Shown one piece after another: positions 26,614 through 34,899 of a stretch of DNA of 64,000 nucleotides. The stretch covers positions 104,551 to 168,550 of the forward strand of contig NZ_ARZY01000004.1 in assembly GCF_000568405.1 (NCBI RefSeq), in the 5' to 3' direction. A model generated the notes under the pieces. The model had not been told where the DNA came from, ran no database searches, and saw only the letters and a program-made list of their open reading frames with translations. How positions within the stretch are numbered: position 1 is the stretch's first letter; the number at the start of each line of letters is the position of its first letter. Source of the DNA: Catenovulum agarivorans DS-2. Its GTDB lineage: Bacteria; Pseudomonadota; Gammaproteobacteria; Enterobacterales; Alteromonadaceae. Position numbers and translations under genes: made by a program.

Positions 26614-26640
26614 ATTGAATTACACTTAAGATAATTCAAT
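26614..26640. promoter_or_regulatory. Inverted repeat upstream of the MCE/LPP20/CsgG operon
   Basis: ATTGAATT and AATTCAAT form a perfect 8-bp inverted repeat with an 11-bp spacer that contains the palindrome CTTAAG. It ends 22 bp before the ATG of the first operon gene, in the only sizeable gap (119 bp) between crp and the operon. It could be an operator, but no regulator can be named. Confidence 0.4.
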
Positions 26641-26662
26641 ATTTTTGACAAGGAATTAGAGT

Positions 26663-27472
26663 ATGAAATCGTTTATTGCAGGTTTGTTGGTGAGCTTATC
26701 TGCCGTGAGTTTTAACGCGCAAGCGGATAATCAAGCATTTCAAAGTGGAATTATGCAAGCAACGGGCTTTGGAACTGTGGACATGAGCAAAGTCGCGAAT
26801 AAGGTCCAAGCGCGATTTATGGCTAAACGAGCTGCTCAGGTCGATGCTCAACGGAATCTAGCGGAACAAATTAGGGGTATTCGTTTAACCGCAGGGACGA
26901 CAGTTGAAGATTATGAAGTGACTTCTGATGTTATTGCCACTCGAGTTAAAGGAACTTTAGAAGGCGCATTTATAGTTGATTCAAAGCTTTCACAAGAAGA
27001 TGGCACCTATGTTGCCGAAGTTACCGTTGGGGTTTGTATTAACGCCCAATCTACCCAATGTCGAAATAAACAAAATTTAAAACAAGCTTTGGTTGATGTG
27101 TTACCGAGTAAAACCGAAGCCGAACCAGCGCCTGCCTATGTGCCGCCTGCAGAAAATAAACCTCAACAAGTTCATTCGGCTTTCATCCTTGATGCAAGCG
27201 CTCAAGTTTATACTGCGGCTTTAGTGACCAGGGTATTTACCAACGACGGCAAGTTGGTTTTGTCTTCTAAAGATTTTGAGCAGCATCCAACTAAATCTTT
27301 GGTCTGGAGCCAAGACGCCAGCGAGTTTGATAGCTTTTTGCCAATGACAGTGAAAGTTGAACGTACCATTAATGGAAGTGATTTAGTGGTATCGAATGAG
27401 GATGCAGCTGCGATACTAGCCAATGTTGAGCGTCATTCAATGGATGGTATCTTAGTGATATTGTCAAAATAA
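26663..27472 (+). CDS. LPP20-domain exported protein, first gene of the MCE operon
   Basis: A signal peptide (about residues 1-21, ending AQA) precedes an LPP20-type domain (about 30-125). That domain has the family core AKRAAQVDAQRNLAEQIRG followed by a beta hairpin. LPP20 domains occur in Helicobacter Lpp20 and the flagellar outer-membrane protein FlgP. A Pro-rich linker (about 150-170) leads to a C-terminal domain of about 95 residues starting FILDASAQVYTAALV. The third gene of this operon has the same two-domain layout, so the two are paralogues. There is no lipobox. AAGGA precedes the ATG. The product should be periplasmic or outer-membrane associated; its function is unknown. Confidence 0.75.
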   Translation: MKSFIAGLLVSLSAVSFNAQADNQAFQSGIMQATGFGTVDMSKVANKVQARFMAKRAAQVDAQRNLAEQIRGIRLTAGTTVEDYEVTSDVIATRVKGTLEGAFIVDSKLSQEDGTYVAEVTVGVCINAQSTQCRNKQNLKQALVDVLPSKTEAEPAPAYVPPAENKPQQVHSAFILDASAQVYTAALVTRVFTNDGKLVLSSKDFEQHPTKSLVWSQDASEFDSFLPMTVKVERTINGSDLVVSNEDAAAILANVERHSMDGILVILSK

Positions 27473-27516
27473 TTCACAACTTGCACTAAGTATAAATAAC
27501 ACATTGGGAGGTGAAT

Positions 27517-28824
27517 GTGCACAGCGTACATAAAATCATTGGTATTGGGGCGCTCACTGTATACTTGATGTTACCCGTACATTTGCCGGCAAACGATGGT
27601 TTTGCTGATGCTGACGACGACTTCGCTGCAATAGACGCAATGTTAGACAAACAGTTTGCTGGCACCGATGTTATATTAGAGCGCAGATTTAATGCCGTCG
27701 AGCAAGCTGTTGAGCGTGCCCTTAAAGGTTTATCCAATAAGATTGAAGTAAATTGGGGCGCGCAAGAGCTTAAGTTGCCATCTGCGCATGAATGGGTCGA
27801 TTATACGCCAGACATGCAAACGCGACGTATGATGGATTTTGAAGCTGGGCAACTTTCGATCGAAACTGTTATTCAACCAAACCAGTCGGTTTCAGAAGTT
27901 GTATTTAGGTTAAAACAAGCACTAACAACCGCTCGCACCGACACCACTACTCATTTACAAGACAAAGATCAACTCGGGCGAGCAATTCAACAAGAGTTAG
28001 CTAAACTACCAGATAGGCAAGCAGAGGCGAACAATCACAACCGCGCAAATGCCACTTTGCCGGCACAAACTGATAAGCCTGTATTAGATAATTTAGTCTC
28101 GAATGAGCAAATCGAACAAGTGTTACAAGAGCTAGAAAAGCTTGAGGCGCAAAACACGATAGATGACGAACAAATTAGTCAATCCACAGATGCAGTTGCT
28201 GAAACTCGCACTGTTCAGGTTGCACAACAACCTGCCAAAGTAATAAGAATCAACATTCCGTTTTTGTCTGGCTATCAAAATGAACTTATCCAACGCAATT
28301 TTAGCGTGATTAAACGCTATTCAGACAAATATAATGTGCCAGTTTCACTAGTTTTAGCCATTATCGAAACTGAATCTAGTTTTAATCCAAGAGCAACTTC
28401 GCCAGTACCCGCATTTGGATTGATGCAGTTGGTTCCTCGCACAGCCGGGATTGATGCATACAGGCATGTCTACGGTGAAAAGCGTGTCGTTGAACCTGAA
28501 TATTTATATAACAGTGAACAGAATATCGAACTTGGTGTGGCCTATTTCGATTTATTAACAACCCGTTATCTACGCAAAGTTAAAGATCCACTCGCTCGTT
28601 TCTATTGTGCAGTCGCCTCATACAACACAGGGGTAGGCAATGTTGCAAAAACATTTACTAAAAATAGCAAAAATTTCAGCAAAGCAGCTAAAATTATTAA
28701 TAAACAATCAGCAGAGCAAGTATATCAGTATCTTTCCGTTAACTTACCTGCACTAGAGACGCGACGCTATTTAGACAAGGTGACAAAAGCTAAAAAGCGT
28801 TATGCTAAATGGGATGAGGTATAG
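27517..28824 (+). CDS. MltC-like lytic transglycosylase
   Basis: The protein cleaves peptidoglycan between MurNAc and GlcNAc, making the 1,6-anhydro product. An N-terminal signal-like segment (about 5-25) is followed by a DUF3393-like region (about 33-120, with WVDYTPDMQTRR) as in MltC. A Gln/Glu-rich linker comes next, then the SLT domain (about 260-390). The catalytic Glu is at about residue 286 in ETESSFNP, with GLMQLVP and ASYNTG downstream. MltC is normally a lipoprotein, but no lipobox is seen here. Two GTG codons are possible starts (27511 and 27517). GGAGG at 27507-27511 is correctly spaced only for the second. Within the operon it probably makes gaps for an envelope-spanning structure (inference). 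Confidence 0.86.
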   Translation: MHSVHKIIGIGALTVYLMLPVHLPANDGFADADDDFAAIDAMLDKQFAGTDVILERRFNAVEQAVERALKGLSNKIEVNWGAQELKLPSAHEWVDYTPDMQTRRMMDFEAGQLSIETVIQPNQSVSEVVFRLKQALTTARTDTTTHLQDKDQLGRAIQQELAKLPDRQAEANNHNRANATLPAQTDKPVLDNLVSNEQIEQVLQELEKLEAQNTIDDEQISQSTDAVAETRTVQVAQQPAKVIRINIPFLSGYQNELIQRNFSVIKRYSDKYNVPVSLVLAIIETESSFNPRATSPVPAFGLMQLVPRTAGIDAYRHVYGEKRVVEPEYLYNSEQNIELGVAYFDLLTTRYLRKVKDPLARFYCAVASYNTGVGNVAKTFTKNSKNFSKAAKIINKQSAEQVYQYLSVNLPALETRRYLDKVTKAKKRYAKWDEV

Positions 28825-28838
28825 AGGTTAACCATCAT

Positions 28839-29903
28839 ATGGCGATTTTTAAATTTACTCGAAATGTTCAATACAGCTTGTTTTTTGCTTTGGCTTGTTT
28901 ATTCAGCCAACCGGTCTTCGCGGATGAAGTGATTAAGCAAACGGCGAATGGTGGCATCAATTGGTCTAAAGGGACTATCTTTGCGCATGGTTATGGTGTT
29001 GCACCGCAAGATAAAATTGCAACTTCAAAAGCGCGTTTGCTGGCACGGCGGGCCGCCCAACTTGATGCATATCGAAATTTAGCCGAGATTGTCAATGGTG
29101 TTAGGGTTAACTCTCAAACATTAGTTCAAGATATGACACTGGCCAGTGATACTGTGCGCACTCAGGTAGAAGCTGTGATTAAAGGGGCAATCATGACTAA
29201 AGATCATTATCAAAATGATGTTGCCACAGTCACAATGGAAGTGCCGATGGCCGGTAATTTAATGGAAACTTTTATTCCAAAAGATAAGGCTCGTCATAGT
29301 GGGTTAACTTCAACTGCAAATGGATTGTCTGGTTTTGAGCTATATCATGCAAAAATAAATCATCAATGGTCGACTTTTAAGCAATCACTTAATTTGAATT
29401 TTATTGCCCAAGCGCATGCAGCTCCGCAACCATTTGTGATAACCACTGCCGAAGAGGCTGAATTCACCAAAAAAATGGCCCATTGGTTAACTTTACAAGG
29501 TGCTGATAAAGCTGCTGAACAATTGAACCTTTTTATTCGAGAATTTGAAAATACCTCAAGTTTCACTGGGCTGTTAATTGATGCAAGCAGCGTAGTTGAC
29601 TTTGAAATCGCTGCAGTGCCAACCATTCGTAGCGAAAGTGGTGAAGTGATTTATCCCAATGATGACACCTCGTATGACGACCTAGTTAAAAAACGTCCTG
29701 TTTCATATGATTTTGATGTAGATGATGCAATCAGAAATACTCGAGTTGCGATTAAACCCATGATAGTAAAAGCCAAAAAAACCTATAAGCTGAGAAAGTC
29801 CGATCTTGTAATCGGTGATGCAGAAGCAAAAATTTTACAGAATAACAAAACCATCTATCAAGTAATGCACAATGCTGGCGTTATGGTTGTGGTGGCCGAC
29901 TAA
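28839..29903 (+). CDS. Second LPP20-domain exported protein of the MCE operon
   Basis: The 354-residue product has a signal peptide (about 1-28, ending VFA). Its LPP20-type domain (about 45-137) carries ARRAAQLDAYRNLAEIVNG at 69-87. A middle region of about 110 residues has no recognised fold. The C-terminal domain begins GLLIDASSVVDFEIAAVP and ends in a hydrophobic VMVVVAD strand. Domain order matches the operon's first gene, which is about 85 residues shorter. It starts 14 bp after the transglycosylase gene, and its stop directly abuts the ATG of the next gene (TAAATG). It is probably periplasmic; its function is unknown. Confidence 0.75.
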   Translation: MAIFKFTRNVQYSLFFALACLFSQPVFADEVIKQTANGGINWSKGTIFAHGYGVAPQDKIATSKARLLARRAAQLDAYRNLAEIVNGVRVNSQTLVQDMTLASDTVRTQVEAVIKGAIMTKDHYQNDVATVTMEVPMAGNLMETFIPKDKARHSGLTSTANGLSGFELYHAKINHQWSTFKQSLNLNFIAQAHAAPQPFVITTAEEAEFTKKMAHWLTLQGADKAAEQLNLFIREFENTSSFTGLLIDASSVVDFEIAAVPTIRSESGEVIYPNDDTSYDDLVKKRPVSYDFDVDDAIRNTRVAIKPMIVKAKKTYKLRKSDLVIGDAEAKILQNNKTIYQVMHNAGVMVVVAD

Positions 29904-30623
29904 ATGATCTACCGAATTATCTGTTTGTTATGGGTATTTGTCAGTGTTAGTGCTAATGCGCAAGCTACAGTTGATGAAAAGTATTTAAAGTCGGAAAAAA
30001 GAGTTGTAGTGCAGGCACAAAAATATATTGAAGCAGGTGAGTTTGAAAAAGCGCAGGCACTCACTGCGCAAGCGCTGAAACGATATGCAGACAATGACAT
30101 GATTTATGCCTTGCAGGGTGAAGCTCTGTATTTGGCCAAGAAGTTTGAGCCAGCAGAAGCTAGATTTATGCAGGCACTCAATTTAAATCCTCTCAATACA
30201 GTTGCGAAAAAGTATATTGAAGAGATTAGAACAACCTCCGAGTTGTCTGAAAGTGTTCTCTCGCAAGAATGGAAATCTGTAGCCCGTGACAAAATTGGTG
30301 ACTTTATTGTATTGGTTATCGGTATTTGGTTGGGGACAACCCTAAACTCAATCGGGGCGCGAGTCGCTCGATGGCGTTTTCGAGTACACAGTAAAAAATT
30401 GTTTTTGGCAAATGATTTTGATGATTTTGCCGATTTATTAGAAATTCAGCTTTCTTCAAATGAATTGAAACCATTGCGAGAGAGTATGGCGTTTATGCTC
30501 AGGCATAAAACTCTCGAAGAATCGATAGCGATTCTTGAAGAATACGTTAATCGCCCAGATCACCTAGAAACTTTTGTTAGGATGCTAAAAAGTGATGCAA
30601 AACGAATGGCTGAGGAAAGTTAG
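29904..30623 (+). CDS. TPR protein with a central transmembrane helix
   Basis: The 239 residues comprise a signal peptide or anchor (about 1-20) and a tetratricopeptide-like region (about 28-110, with EAGEFEKAQALTAQALKRY and AEARFMQALNLNP repeats). A single transmembrane helix follows (about 132-150), then a basic stretch (ARVARWRFRVHSKK) and an 80-residue helical tail that should be cytoplasmic. This is a bitopic inner-membrane protein with periplasmic TPRs, suited to recruiting periplasmic partners. I do not recognise the family as a whole. Its ATG touches the preceding stop codon, and its 3' end overlaps the lipoprotein gene by 29 bp. Confidence 0.72.
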   Translation: MIYRIICLLWVFVSVSANAQATVDEKYLKSEKRVVVQAQKYIEAGEFEKAQALTAQALKRYADNDMIYALQGEALYLAKKFEPAEARFMQALNLNPLNTVAKKYIEEIRTTSELSESVLSQEWKSVARDKIGDFIVLVIGIWLGTTLNSIGARVARWRFRVHSKKLFLANDFDDFADLLEIQLSSNELKPLRESMAFMLRHKTLEESIAILEEYVNRPDHLETFVRMLKSDAKRMAEES

Positions 30624-31371
30624 ATTAAACGCCTTGATGTTGTTAGTGATTATGCTAACCGCTTGCTCATCAACGCCAACTCTGCATCCAAATTTACAAA
30701 CAGCTCGTAGTGACTTTAATAACAGTCAGCAGACTGACACGCTTGAGCAATATATTTCGAAGCAGCTTAGATTGCAGAAGACTTTCGCACAATTTGCCGA
30801 TGTTGAGTATTTAATCAAAAGTCATTTACGTTTGGTGGATGCATATCAAAGGCATCAGCAACAAGCATTGGCTGCACAATCGATTGAGCAATGCAAAAAA
30901 TTGTCAGTGGTTCGTGCCTATTTAGCTTATCATGCAGACTGTTTGTTATCAGAGTATCAGTTGCAACCGAGTGAGTTGTTGTTACAAAAAATTGCCTTGA
31001 TGAAGTTAGATAAACGCCAGCAGGCTTATCTAGCATATTATCAACAGGACTATACTCGGTTATCCGAACATTTGCAGAGTATCGAACAAACACATCCACT
31101 TGATGCCGCAATCTTGCATTACCAACTTGGTTATAGCCAATCGAATATCCACAGCGTAACCACGAGTTTGGCATTGGCCCAAAAACATAACTTGCCACAA
31201 TTAGTGACGGACAGTTTGTTTTTATTGAGTAAGTTACATCACCAAGCCGACAGCCAACAGCTGAGTTTATGGTATTTTTCGCTGGCACAAGCGAGCGCAC
31301 AGGCTCATCAACCAAAATTGCTTAAACCCATGCAGCAATGGTTTGACTCGGCCCACAAGGCAAATAAATGA
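30595..31371 (+). CDS. Lipoprotein with TPR-like helical repeats
   Basis: The 258-residue protein has a basic N-region, a hydrophobic stretch and the lipobox LTAC, giving a lipidated Cys at about residue 24 followed by Ser-Ser. The rest is all-helical, Gln- and Leu-rich, and resembles degenerate TPRs. A GTG directly before the ATG also opens the frame; the ATG at 30595 is preferred. The gene overlaps the TPR/TM gene by 29 bp and the permease gene by 4 bp. Residues after the Cys (Ser-Ser) favour the outer membrane. Its function is unknown. Confidence 0.7.
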   Translation: MQNEWLRKVRLNALMLLVIMLTACSSTPTLHPNLQTARSDFNNSQQTDTLEQYISKQLRLQKTFAQFADVEYLIKSHLRLVDAYQRHQQQALAAQSIEQCKKLSVVRAYLAYHADCLLSEYQLQPSELLLQKIALMKLDKRQQAYLAYYQQDYTRLSEHLQSIEQTHPLDAAILHYQLGYSQSNIHSVTTSLALAQKHNLPQLVTDSLFLLSKLHHQADSQQLSLWYFSLAQASAQAHQPKLLKPMQQWFDSAHKANK

Positions 31372-32159
31372 TCGGCTTATTCGGCTCATATTTACGAGGT
31401 CTATTTAGTTACTTCTTAGATATTGCTGGACTGTTGGCTCTGACGATTAAAGAATCAAGGCACCTTATCCATCCAGCAAGGCGCACAATCTTTTGGATGA
31501 TGTTTAAACGCCAGCTCTATAATACGGGTGTACGCGCAATTGGTATCAATACTGCTATTGCGCTGATCATTGGTTCGTTGATGATGGCGCGTCTATACGC
31601 AGCCCTACCACCAGGCAAAAGCATGGTTGAGTTTTACGCCAACTTTTTTGTGATTGTGGTTATTCGCGAGTTGGGGCCGTTAATCTCGGGTGTGATCCTA
31701 ATTGCGCGTTCAGCCACTGCAATTACCGCAGAATTAGGTCATCTAAAACTTTACAATGAATTTGAAGTATTAAAAGCACAACAAATGAGTCCAGTGTTTA
31801 TTTTTTTGTTGCCGGTATTCTTTGCATTCCCTTTGTCATTATTATTAATGTTTATCTTTTTTAATGCTGTCAGTATATCGTCGGCTTATCTGGTTATCTT
31901 ACTTGATGATCCCTCGCTGTCGTTTACCGTTTTTCTGAGTGCAATTTTGGCCAAAGTGACTGCGTTAGAAGTTGTTATTACGCTATCAAAGGCATTAATT
32001 GGCGGCAGCATGGTTGGCTTGATCAGCTTGCATTTTAGCGGACGAGTAGCCGGTCGATTTACTGATATCAGTCGGGCGATTTCTAGCTCAACAACCGCAC
32101 AACTGATTGCGTTCTTTACATTGAACGTCGTGCTCAGTTTAATGGCGTACAAGCTATGA
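31368..32159 (+). CDS. MlaE/YrbE-type permease of an MCE transport system
   Basis: The 263-residue inner-membrane permease belongs to the MlaE family, which moves phospholipids or other hydrophobic molecules together with MCE proteins. It has an N-terminal amphipathic region and about five or six transmembrane helices. The family signature is present: VIRELGPLISGVILIARSAT followed by ITAELG. In E. coli MlaE this segment faces the ATPase and MCE ring. Sequence elsewhere is clearly diverged from Mla. It overlaps both neighbours by 4 bp, so the permease, ATPase-like and MCE genes are translated as a unit. Substrate and direction are unknown. Confidence 0.87.
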   Translation: MIGLFGSYLRGLFSYFLDIAGLLALTIKESRHLIHPARRTIFWMMFKRQLYNTGVRAIGINTAIALIIGSLMMARLYAALPPGKSMVEFYANFFVIVVIRELGPLISGVILIARSATAITAELGHLKLYNEFEVLKAQQMSPVFIFLLPVFFAFPLSLLLMFIFFNAVSISSAYLVILLDDPSLSFTVFLSAILAKVTALEVVITLSKALIGGSMVGLISLHFSGRVAGRFTDISRAISSSTTAQLIAFFTLNVVLSLMAYKL

Positions 32160-32812
32160 GTTTAGATGTTAAACATTTTTACCTAGGTTTTGCTGACTTG
32201 AGCTTGTTTGAAGATGCTCAGCTTAGTATTGCTGAGGGCGAAATTGTCTGTTTATCGACAGGTGTTTTGGATGGTGGTACCAGTTTTTTAAAGGCGTGTG
32301 CAGGTATTGTCCCATATCAAAGTGGGACCTTGCTGGTCGATGGTGAGGAAATAAGCCATATGCCAGCGGATAAAATCTTTCGCAAGGTTGCATATTGTTA
32401 TGAAAGTGGTGGCTTAGTTAGTTTATTTACCGTGTATAATAATATTGCACTGCCATTGAAATACCATAGAAACTTTGACAATGACTTTGTTGCTAAACGC
32501 ATTACTAGTGTGGCTGAACTGTTGGGAATAGCGAGTATATTGGAGTACGACGTTCATCAGTTAAACGATGTGCAGCTACGGCTAGTTAACTTAGCGCGTG
32601 CTTTAGTTATTCGACCTAGGTTATTATTGGCTGATGAGCTTCAATCAGGAATGTCACCAGCGATGCGTGAACAAATATTGGCTATACTGAAAGACTATTG
32701 TAACCAAACTCGCGCAAGCTTGTTAATGACCACAACTGCAGGTGATAGTCATAGCATAGCTGATAGAGTGTATCGCATTGAAAATAAGAAAATTATTCTG
32801 GAATCGCCATGA
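32156..32812 (+). CDS. Degenerate MlaF-like ABC ATPase-fold protein
   Basis: The length (218 residues) and overall order fit an MlaF-type ATP-binding subunit, but the catalytic motifs are eroded. In the Walker A position GVLDGGTS (36-43) the essential Lys is Thr42. The Q-loop Gln is Glu83. The signature LSGGQ is replaced by LNDVQ (136-140). The switch His is missing in MTTTAGD. Only the Walker B aspartate and glutamate (Asp160, Glu161) remain. The region YESGGLVSLFTVYNNIALPL still aligns with MlaF. It probably cannot hydrolyse ATP in the normal way and may be a structural or regulatory subunit of the permease. The reading frame is intact and overlaps its neighbours, so it does not look like a decaying pseudogene. 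Confidence 0.82.
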   Translation: MSLDVKHFYLGFADLSLFEDAQLSIAEGEIVCLSTGVLDGGTSFLKACAGIVPYQSGTLLVDGEEISHMPADKIFRKVAYCYESGGLVSLFTVYNNIALPLKYHRNFDNDFVAKRITSVAELLGIASILEYDVHQLNDVQLRLVNLARALVIRPRLLLADELQSGMSPAMREQILAILKDYCNQTRASLLMTTTAGDSHSIADRVYRIENKKIILESP

Positions 32813-33777
32813 GTTTTGCTAAACCCAAAGCATTTGAAACAAGCTTGCAAGATAAAGTGCTTGGTATTGTTGTGTTAACAGCAATTGCTTTGGTTTTATA
32901 TGCAATATACCTTAATCGAGTCAGCGCGCCCCAGCACAACTTTAAATTTGAATTAAGAGCTCACGTTAACCAGACCTATGGAATCGTTGTTGATTCGCCC
33001 GTTACTTTGTCTGGTGTGTCAATTGGTAAAGTTTCAACTGTCGAGTTAACCCCCAGTGGTCAAGTTGAAATTCGCATGCAGTTAGATAGTAGCTATCAAA
33101 AATTTTATCGAAAAGGAAGTTTGATTCAAATCGATTCGAAACTTGGCTTAAGTACAGTAATATCTGGGAGTGGTTTAACTTTTGTACCTAGTCAAAATAC
33201 AAATAACTTGTTGAGCAACCGAAGTTTGGTTAAAGTAGTTGAGCCTACCTCGTTTGAGGAGTTAATTGAACAATGGCAAGTTGAGAAAATCGCCGGCCAG
33301 CTAACCTCTATTGTGGATAGTCTAGCTGAAATTACCCAAACAATAGAGCAAAACCAACAGCATATTGCTGCCACTTTGCAGCAAGCAGATCAATTAACTC
33401 AAAGTTTGCAACAGTCTGCTAATGTTTTACCGCAAGCAATCCAGCAGTTTGATACAAGCTTGCAACAGATCGAAAAATTATCACGCGAGTTGGGTGAAAC
33501 TTCTCGCCGTGTTGAACAGCCTCTTGTTCAAGCATTGAGTCAGGTGGAGCTGACGGCTAAGCAAGGACAATCGGTCATACAAGCAGTGGAGCTTGGTGTT
33601 GCTGACTTACCAGTACTGTTAGATGAAGTTGAACACACGCTTATTTCTTCTCGAAAATTGATGAATACACTCGACAACCATTGGCTATTGCAGAGTGCAA
33701 GCGCACAAAAGGTGAACTTTCCTCTACATAAAATTGAGATAGATGATAGACTTTACACCAGTGAATCAAGTAATTAA
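32809..33777 (+). CDS. MCE-domain (MlaD-like) protein with long coiled coil
   Basis: The 322-residue protein is anchored by one N-terminal transmembrane helix (about 17-36). An MCE domain follows (about 46-126, with GIVVDSPVTLSGVSIGKV). A long Gln-rich helical stretch runs from about 155 to 300 and is predicted to form a coiled coil. MCE domains form hexameric rings with a hydrophobic channel, and helical tails such as this form needles towards the outer membrane in the PqiB type. It has one MCE domain but a longer tail than MlaD. A separate MlaC-like shuttle is not encoded in the operon, so the coiled coil may bridge the periplasm instead (inference). Confidence 0.9.
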   Translation: MSFAKPKAFETSLQDKVLGIVVLTAIALVLYAIYLNRVSAPQHNFKFELRAHVNQTYGIVVDSPVTLSGVSIGKVSTVELTPSGQVEIRMQLDSSYQKFYRKGSLIQIDSKLGLSTVISGSGLTFVPSQNTNNLLSNRSLVKVVEPTSFEELIEQWQVEKIAGQLTSIVDSLAEITQTIEQNQQHIAATLQQADQLTQSLQQSANVLPQAIQQFDTSLQQIEKLSRELGETSRRVEQPLVQALSQVELTAKQGQSVIQAVELGVADLPVLLDEVEHTLISSRKLMNTLDNHWLLQSASAQKVNFPLHKIEIDDRLYTSESSN

Positions 33778-33795
33778 ACGGAGTTAGATATCAGG

Positions 33796-34884
33796 ATGAC
33801 CAGTTCAAAATATCTACACAATTTAATCGCATTATGTGCAAGTTTACTATTGGCTTTTTCAGCTCAAGTATATGCTGGAAAGGTTGTGGTAGCCAAAGGT
33901 GTTGCTGATATCCAACCCGGAAAAGTGGCGCAAGCATACAAAGTCGCACTTGAAAATGCCAAACGCGCGGCGATTGAGCAGGCGGTTGGCACCATTATTG
34001 AATCTCGCACCTTAGTCGAAAATTTTCAGATGGTTAGTGACCAAGTAATGACATCAGCCAGTGGCCGGTTGAAAAACTACCGAGTGTTACAAGAAGGCAA
34101 AACGGATGATGGATTATATGAAGTCACTATTCAAGCAGAAGCCGATGTTGATGAATTAATTAATCAAGTTGACCAATTTCAAAAAGCGTTAAAATGGCAA
34201 AAGAAGCCACGTGTGACTGTGGTTATTGATAACTTCAGTGTTGAAAAAAACGCAGTGTCTGCCGAGCAGGTTAGAAACTATTTAATCGAACAATTATCGG
34301 ATGATAAATTCCCAGTTTACGATCTAACCAATGATACTCAATTGCGTGGTGGCTTTGTTATTCACTTAAATGTTGCTAAGCAGCAAAATCAAAGTGAATA
34401 TCAAGGCATGAAATTGACTTCCAATGAGTTAGCCATTAATGCTCGGTTAACTAGAGCGGACGACAGCAAAATAATGGCAACTGCATCTGGTATTAAAACT
34501 CTTCCGGGCGCGAGTAGCTCAAAGGCAAGCAAGCGCGCAGCTAAAATAATCGTCAAAGATATTTGGAAAGATTTACGCAAAAAGCTCACAGCTTCATGGG
34601 AAGATGAGCAATATGCCGCACGTAATGTACAACTCAATATCATAGATCTCAATTCACTTGATCAAGCACAAAGCGTAGTCAAAGCAATTAAGAGCACATT
34701 GGCAGGAGTCAAAGACATTGAGTTGGTTCAATACGAATCAGCTAAAACAGAGTATCAGTTACAATACAGAGGATGGCCTGAGCAGCTAGCAGATGAGTTT
34801 AAGTCGGCAGTGTTTTCTCAACGGCATTTTCATGCAAAAGTGGTCAGTTTAGCTGGCAATCAATTAACAATAAAAATTCAGTAA
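33796..34884 (+). CDS. FlgT-N/LPP20-like exported protein
   Basis: The 362-residue protein has a signal peptide (about 1-27, ending VYA). Its N-terminal domain (about 28-120) has the pattern AYKVALENAKRAAIEQAVGT then a strand pair ending VTIQAEAD. This pattern matches the N-terminal domain of the flagellar H-ring protein FlgT and is related to LPP20 domains. A middle domain (about 135-260) begins PRVTVVIDNFSV, and a C-terminal domain of about 90 residues follows. No flagellar genes surround it, so a role in flagella is unlikely. It starts 18 bp after the MCE gene and is the third LPP20-type domain protein of the operon. Confidence 0.72.
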   Translation: MTSSKYLHNLIALCASLLLAFSAQVYAGKVVVAKGVADIQPGKVAQAYKVALENAKRAAIEQAVGTIIESRTLVENFQMVSDQVMTSASGRLKNYRVLQEGKTDDGLYEVTIQAEADVDELINQVDQFQKALKWQKKPRVTVVIDNFSVEKNAVSAEQVRNYLIEQLSDDKFPVYDLTNDTQLRGGFVIHLNVAKQQNQSEYQGMKLTSNELAINARLTRADDSKIMATASGIKTLPGASSSKASKRAAKIIVKDIWKDLRKKLTASWEDEQYAARNVQLNIIDLNSLDQAQSVVKAIKSTLAGVKDIELVQYESAKTEYQLQYRGWPEQLADEFKSAVFSQRHFHAKVVSLAGNQLTIKIQ

Positions 34885-34899
34885 CTTCAGGAGCAAAAG

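Noticed and set aside
30815..31315. 166-codon minus-strand ORF opposite the operon lipoprotein
   Set aside because: The plus-strand frame has a convincing lipoprotein signal and overlaps its neighbours as expected of an operon; the antisense frame has no such support.
32156..32812. Reading the degenerate ATPase as a pseudogene
   Set aside because: There is no stop or frameshift, both ends overlap neighbouring genes by 4 bp and hydrophobic core regions are well kept, so selection for a non-standard function is more likely than decay.
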